A stretch of DNA of 64,000 bases, taken from contig NZ_NXGX01000006.1 of the NCBI RefSeq assembly GCF_002844275.1, positions 124,001 to 188,000 on the forward strand, read 5' to 3'. The position numbers and the translations under genes were made by a program. This document shows positions 59,952 to 64,000 of this stretch, piece after piece; the stretch's first letter is position 1; each line of letters starts with the position of its first letter. The notes under the pieces are model-generated. The model worked only from the letters and a program-made list of their open reading frames with translations. It was not told the origin of the DNA and made no database searches. This DNA is from Thalassospira lohafexi. Its GTDB lineage: Bacteria; Pseudomonadota; Alphaproteobacteria; Rhodospirillales; Thalassospiraceae.

Positions 59952-61121
59952 TTGGCGGCGTTCCAGACGCAAGAACCGGGGTTTTCGATTGGTATCGAAG
60001 AGGAATTCTGGCTTGTTGATCGCCAAAGCCGCGATCTTGCAAATGATCCGCCAGCGGACTTTTTAAAGGATGCCAAGGCAAAGCTGGGTGATCAGGTTTC
60101 CAGCGAGTTTATGCGCTGCCAGATCGAAACCGGTACCAAGGTTTGCAACAGTGCAAAGGACGCCCGCGAACAACTGACCCATATGCGCTCAACCCTGGCC
60201 GAAATTGCCAGCAAATATGATATGGCGTTGCTGGCGGCATCGACCCACCCATTTGCCCAATGGGACAGCCAGAAACACACCGAAGGCGAACGCTACAGCA
60301 CCATCGCGCGTGATTTGCGCACGGTTGTTGACCGATTGCTGATCTGTGGCATGCATGTGCATGTGGGTATTGAGGATGATGACCTTCGGATCGAACTGAT
60401 GGCGCAGGCCAGTTATTTCCTGCCGCATCTTCTGGCCCTGACCACCAGTTCGCCGTTTTGGCGGGGCCGTGATACCGGGCTTCAGACCTTCCGGCTTTCG
60501 GTGTTTGATAACCTGCCACGTACGGGACTGCCCGAAGTGTTTGGGTCGTGGGCGGAATATCGCCGCCATGTTGATATGCTGATCCAGGCCGGTGTGATTG
60601 AGGACGGTACCAAGCTTTGGTGGGACTTGCGCCCATCGGACCGGTGGCCGACTCTTGAGATGCGGATTGCCGATGTTTGTACCGATCTTGAAGATGCGGT
60701 GTGTGTTGCGTCAATTACGCGATGCTTGATGCGGATGTTGTATCGATTGCGGCGTAATAATCAGCGGTGGCGTATTTATTCGCACATGCTGGTACGCGAA
60801 AACCGTTGGCGGGCCTGCCGATATGGCAGTGATCCGGGCGAGAAAACCGGATTGATTGATTTTGGCCGGGCTGAAATTGTGCCGTATGTCGATCTGGTCG
60901 AGGAAATCCTTGAACTGATCCGCCCGGATGCGGAATTTTTTGGCTGTGTTGCGGAAATTGAACATGCGCGTGAAATCGTGCGGCGAGGCACAAGTGCGCG
61001 GCGTCAGCGCGAGGTCTTTGACGCTGCGATTGAAAAGGGGATCAGCCCGCGCGATGCGCTTGTCGCGGTGGCGGACCACTTGATTGAACAGACAGTGCCG
61101 GGGTCGCAATCGGTCGTCTAA
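59952..61121 (+). CDS. YbdK-type carboxylate-amine ligase (GCS2 family)
   Basis: 389 residues from a TTG at 59952, with AGGAG about eight bases upstream; this gives MAAFQTQEPGFSIGIEEEFWLVD, the canonical YbdK start. ATP-dependent ligase of the glutamate-cysteine ligase 2 fold: GIEEEFWLVDRQS, HVHVGIEDDDLRIELM, WWDLRPSDRWPTLEMRIADVC and ARRQREVFDAAIEKG. Family members have weak gamma-glutamylcysteine synthetase activity and their real substrates are often unknown. The coupling to an N-formylglutamate hydrolase suggests glutamate-derived compounds. Confidence 0.86.
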   Translation: MAAFQTQEPGFSIGIEEEFWLVDRQSRDLANDPPADFLKDAKAKLGDQVSSEFMRCQIETGTKVCNSAKDAREQLTHMRSTLAEIASKYDMALLAASTHPFAQWDSQKHTEGERYSTIARDLRTVVDRLLICGMHVHVGIEDDDLRIELMAQASYFLPHLLALTTSSPFWRGRDTGLQTFRLSVFDNLPRTGLPEVFGSWAEYRRHVDMLIQAGVIEDGTKLWWDLRPSDRWPTLEMRIADVCTDLEDAVCVASITRCLMRMLYRLRRNNQRWRIYSHMLVRENRWRACRYGSDPGEKTGLIDFGRAEIVPYVDLVEEILELIRPDAEFFGCVAEIEHAREIVRRGTSARRQREVFDAAIEKGISPRDALVAVADHLIEQTVPGSQSVV

Positions 61122-61222
61122 CGCCCCTTGTCAGCGCGCAACGCATTGAGTATCGTCGCGCCGCATTAAAAGTTTTCGCGCACCGGGTATCCGCTGTGCA
61201 GCCCATCATCGGAGAAGAATGA

Positions 61223-61468
61223 ATGACCGAAGTCGGTGGTATCGCAGCTGATCAGCTTGCGAGTTATGTTGAGCGTATTGAACGTCTTGAAGAAGAAAAA
61301 GCCAACCTTATGGCTGATATCAAGGAAGTTTACGGCGAAGCCAAAGCACTTGGCTATGACGTGAAAATCCTGCGTCAGATTATCCGTCTGCGTAAAATCG
61401 AAGACCACGAACGCAGCGAACAGGAACAAATCCTTGAAGTGTACAAGCGCGCGCTTGGCATGAGCTGA
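61223..61468 (+). CDS. gapR: GapR (DUF2312) nucleoid-associated protein
   Basis: 81 residues, full length. IAADQLASYVERIERLEEEKANLMADIKEVYGEAKALGYDVKILRQIIRLRKI is the GapR signature. In Caulobacter it binds overtwisted AT-rich DNA in front of replication and transcription forks and is needed for chromosome replication. It is highly conserved in alphaproteobacteria. It is followed by a strong terminator. Confidence 0.93.
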   Translation: MTEVGGIAADQLASYVERIERLEEEKANLMADIKEVYGEAKALGYDVKILRQIIRLRKIEDHERSEQEQILEVYKRALGMS

Positions 61469-61500
61469 CACCTTGTGTCAGCAGACTGCAACATGAATTC

Positions 61501-61524
61501 AAAGCCCGCTTTCGAGCGGGCTTT
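61501..61524 (+). terminator. terminator of gapR
   Basis: Arms AAAGCCCGCT and AGCGGGCTTT with a TTCG tetraloop, followed by TTGTTTTTG. Confidence 0.85.
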
Positions 61525-61544
61525 TGTTTTTGTATCCTGATCCA

Positions 61545-61991
61545 ATGAACACGCAAACCCGTCCCGAAATCACAGCCGAAGTCACAGACGGTGTCTGTCG
61601 GCTTTTGTATCACCATCAGATGTCCTGCCTGACCGAGCTTCGGTTGGGCAATGGGCGGCGGCTGGATGTGTTGGCGCTTGGGGCCAAGGGGGAACTTTGG
61701 GCGGTTGAAGTCAAATCATCGGTCGCGGATTTTAAAGCCGATCAGAAATGGGAAAGCTATGTCGAGTATTGCGACAGGTTGTTTTTTGCCGTGCCGATGG
61801 ATTTTCCCAAGGAACTGATCCCCGAGAGTGTGGGACTAATTGTTGCCGACCGGTTTGAAGCAGCGATCCTTCGCATGCCCGAAGAACAGAAACTTTCAGC
61901 AGCACGGCGCAAGAAGCTGTTGATTTCATTTGGGCAAACGGCGGCTGGACGATTAGGCAACACGATTGGCGATAACGTGTTTATGCCCTGA
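61545..61991 (+). CDS. mmcB: MmcB-family DNA repair protein
   Basis: 148 residues from ATG 61545. LLYHHQMSCLTELRLGNGRRLDVLALGAKGELWAVEVKSSVADFKADQKW has the PD-(D/E)xK nuclease-like arrangement Asp...Glu-x-Lys (RLDV, EVKSS). It then has YCDRLFFAVP and GLIVADRFEAAILR. In Caulobacter MmcB supports mitomycin C tolerance. The downstream IOR gene is convergent. Confidence 0.87.
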   Translation: MNTQTRPEITAEVTDGVCRLLYHHQMSCLTELRLGNGRRLDVLALGAKGELWAVEVKSSVADFKADQKWESYVEYCDRLFFAVPMDFPKELIPESVGLIVADRFEAAILRMPEEQKLSAARRKKLLISFGQTAAGRLGNTIGDNVFMP

Positions 61992-61997
61992 AATACA

Positions 61998-62026
61998 AAG
62001 GCCCCGCACATTTGTCGGGGCCTTTG
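61998..62026. terminator. terminator between mmcB and the IOR gene
   Basis: Perfect 10-bp arms AAAGGCCCCG and CGGGGCCTTT around a 9-nt loop, between convergent genes. Confidence 0.82.
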
Positions 62027-62047
62027 GTTTTGGTGGTCTGTGCGGGA

Positions 62048-64000
62048 TTATTCCGCGGCCTTAAGGTGTTCTGGCGGGTTGCGGAACTGGTCGATCAGCT
62101 CGGCCTCACGCGTTTTGACCTTTTCAATATTGCCATCTTTGATGTGACCATATCCGCGAATTTGTTCGGGCAATGCCAGAAGCGCGTTGGCAATACGTAC
62201 ATTGTCATGGGTCAACCCGCCAATGATTTCGGCAACCAGCACTTCGTAATCGGTAATCAACTGGCGTTCGGCTTTGCGTTCATGGGTGCGGCCAAACGGA
62301 TCAAGGGCGGTACCGCGCAGGAATTTGAACTTCGCCAGAACGCGGAAGGCATTCATCATCCATGGACCATAGGTCGATTTCGTTAGCTGACCATTTTCCG
62401 GGTTCTTATCGGCAATCGCCGGTGGGGCAAGGTGGAATTTGATTTTGTAATCACCCGTGAAGTTTTTGGCCAACTTCTTAAGGAACGCTGGATCGGTATA
62501 AAGTCGTGCGACTTCGTACTCGTCCTTATAGGCCAGCAGTTTGAAGTAGTATTTCGCCACTGTTCGGGTCAATTCATCCCCACCATCAAGGCGTTTTTCC
62601 GCCGCGGCGACCTGATCAACAAGGGTCGTATAGCGGTTGGCATAGGCGGTATTCTGATAACCGGTCAGGAAATCGACGCGTTTGGCGATGATGTCGGAAA
62701 GTTCGGTGGCAACCGGGTGAGCCTGCACTTCGTTCGGGCCAACAACCTCAAGAACGCGATTGGGTTCGTGGGCATATAACCGGCCCCAATAGAATGACTG
62801 CTTGTTCATATCAACGGCCACACCATTAAGCTCAATCGCCTGCATCAGGGCTTCTTCGGTGATCGGGATCAGGCCGCGCTGCCACGCGACACCAAGCATG
62901 AACAGGTTGGTGGCAATCGAATTGCCCATTAAGCGGGTGGCAATGTCACTGCCTTCGACAAAATTGACCGCGTCCGCACCACAGGTGTCGGAGATGACTT
63001 TCATATGCTCGTTGGTTTTAAGCTCAAAGTCCGGGTTGCTGGTAAAGGCACCCGTCACGGTTTCATGGGTGTTGATCACGGCTTGGGTAAAGTTGCGGCG
63101 CATTTTGGCCAAGCCTTCGTAACTTGCCGCGACCAAAAGGTCACACCCCAGCACGACATTGGCTTCGCCGGCCGGAATGCGCGCGGCATGCAGTTTACTT
63201 TGTTCGTTGGCAAAGCGGATGTGGCTGACCACAGCCCCGCCTTTTTGCGCAAGGCCGGCCATGTCAAGTCCGACAATGCCCTTGCCCTCAATATGGGCGG
63301 CCATGCCCAGCAATGCGCCGATGGTAACCACACCGGTCCCGCCAACGCCCGTGATCAGAACCGACCATGGTTCGTCGATATCAGGCAGGGTCGGGCGCGG
63401 CAGGCTGGCAAAGACGGCATCGCCATGATTGTCGCCCTTGGCAGCGGCATCTGGCTTACGCAGCGATCCGCCTTCAATCGTTACAAAGCTTGGGCAAAAG
63501 CCGTTTAGGCATGAGAAATCCTTGTTACAGGCCGATTGGTCAATGGCACGTTTGCGGCCAAATTCGGTTTCGACCGGCACCAAGGCAAGGCAGTTCGATT
63601 TTTCACCGCAATCGCCACAGCCTTCACAGACAAGGTCATTGATGAAAACGCGCTTGGGCGGATCGACCATCAGTTTGCGTTTGCGACGACGGCGTTTTTC
63701 CGCCGCACAGGTCTGATCAAACACAAGGATGGTAACACCTTCGATCTCGCGCAGTTCTTTTTGGGTGGCATCGAGTTCATCACGATGGCGGATATCCACA
63801 CCGGGGGCAAAGTCAGACCCCATCGGGTATTTATCTGGCTCGTCAGACAGAACGATGATGCGCTTGGCACCTTCGTCAAACATCTGACGGGTGACCTGTG
63901 GCACGGTCAGGGGACCATCAACCGGCTGGCCACCGGTCATGGCAACCGCGTCGTTAAACAAGATTTTATAGGTGATGTTGACACCCGACGCGACGGCGGC
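62048..64000 (-). CDS. indolepyruvate ferredoxin oxidoreductase, C-terminal part (partial at window edge)
   Basis: 650 residues are visible and the frame is open to the right edge, so the start is outside the window. It oxidatively decarboxylates 2-oxo acids such as indolepyruvate to acyl-CoA with ferredoxin as acceptor. Visible in order: end of the TPP/alpha part, a [4Fe-4S] ferredoxin motif (CEGCGDCGEKSNC, SACNKDFSCLNGFCPSFV), the POR gamma domain (GVGGTGVVTIGALLGMAA, GLDMAGLAQKGGAVVSH) and a C-terminal helical domain. This fused form is common in aerobic alphaproteobacteria. Confidence 0.9.
   Translation of the reverse strand, partial: AAVASGVNITYKILFNDAVAMTGGQPVDGPLTVPQVTRQMFDEGAKRIIVLSDEPDKYPMGSDFAPGVDIRHRDELDATQKELREIEGVTILVFDQTCAAEKRRRRKRKLMVDPPKRVFINDLVCEGCGDCGEKSNCLALVPVETEFGRKRAIDQSACNKDFSCLNGFCPSFVTIEGGSLRKPDAAAKGDNHGDAVFASLPRPTLPDIDEPWSVLITGVGGTGVVTIGALLGMAAHIEGKGIVGLDMAGLAQKGGAVVSHIRFANEQSKLHAARIPAGEANVVLGCDLLVAASYEGLAKMRRNFTQAVINTHETVTGAFTSNPDFELKTNEHMKVISDTCGADAVNFVEGSDIATRLMGNSIATNLFMLGVAWQRGLIPITEEALMQAIELNGVAVDMNKQSFYWGRLYAHEPNRVLEVVGPNEVQAHPVATELSDIIAKRVDFLTGYQNTAYANRYTTLVDQVAAAEKRLDGGDELTRTVAKYYFKLLAYKDEYEVARLYTDPAFLKKLAKNFTGDYKIKFHLAPPAIADKNPENGQLTKSTYGPWMMNAFRVLAKFKFLRGTALDPFGRTHERKAERQLITDYEVLVAEIIGGLTHDNVRIANALLALPEQIRGYGHIKDGNIEKVKTREAELIDQFRNPPEHLKAAE

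Noticed and set aside
59126-60076. 316-codon minus-strand frame
   Set aside because: It lies opposite the amidohydrolase and YbdK genes, both strongly recognised, and has no ribosome site or family similarity.
1-64000. CRISPR arrays, insertion sequences, prophage, tRNA or rRNA genes
   Set aside because: No regularly spaced direct repeats, transposase or phage proteins, and no cloverleaf or rRNA-like stretch was recognised by eye.

Overview
The window is a gene-dense stretch of chromosome from an alphaproteobacterium. The best guess is a marine member of the Rhodospirillales resembling Thalassospira; the class is well supported, the genus is only an impression. Evidence: a Shemin-type 5-aminolevulinate synthase (HemA), GapR (DUF2312), MmcB, an ELM1-like protein, a fused indolepyruvate ferredoxin oxidoreductase, DctPQM with DctBD, and moderate GC. 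I see no insertion sequence, prophage, CRISPR array, tRNA or rRNA. Genes sit on both strands in short operons separated by GC-rich hairpin terminators.

Layout. 1-3.4 kb: partial GntR regulator, TlyA, a heme-binding-like (GlcG/DUF336) protein, a membrane protein and a TetR regulator with a clear operator. 3.4-6.7 kb: a retropepsin-like protein with a long Pro/Thr tail, then aroC and fabI. 6.8-8.2 kb: YihY. 8.3-12.5 kb: a tightly coupled four-gene minus-strand operon encoding a thermostable-hemolysin family protein, an acyl-AMP ligase fused to a heme-oxygenase-like diiron oxidase, an SDR and a periplasmic TPR protein. This is the most likely uncharacterised biosynthetic system here. 12.5-16.6 kb: MscS channel, DnaJ-type chaperone, glycine-zipper lipoprotein, pdxH. 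16.7-21.6 kb: BigR/SqrR-type ArsR regulator, tandem Usp, SRAP protein, SDR, GNAT and a PadR-like regulator. 21.8-26.9 kb: hemA, a class III transaminase, a second tandem Usp and a lipoprotein. 27-31.3 kb: LysR/VOC/GST, TetR/quinone reductase, pyrE. 31.5-36.4 kb: XRE regulator with SulP transporter, enoyl-CoA hydratase, DinB, Bcr/CflA-type MFS. 36.8-43.6 kb: dctPQM TRAP transporter and dctBD two-component system. 43.8-48.1 kb: ELM1-like protein, LysR/MFS pair, EamA exporter. 48.2-52.7 kb: hemN, DUF3088, HIT, epimerase/LysR pair. 52.8-61.1 kb: ndh, azoR/LysR, hydroxypyruvate isomerase with glycerate 2-kinase and a GntR regulator, N-formylglutamate amidohydrolase with a YbdK-type ligase. 61.2-64 kb: gapR, mmcB, and part of an indolepyruvate ferredoxin oxidoreductase that runs off the right edge.

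How it works together. Two haem genes, hemA and hemN, each carry an FNR/FixK-type dyad upstream, and weaker versions precede both Usp genes, which suggests an oxygen-responsive regulon and a facultative low-oxygen lifestyle. The dct region looks like a complete sigma-54 circuit: DctB/DctD, a -24/-12 promoter before dctP and an enhancer-like dyad about 150 bp upstream. Several divergent regulator/target pairs carry strong operator-like dyads. All functions are inferred from sequence recognition; no search was run.
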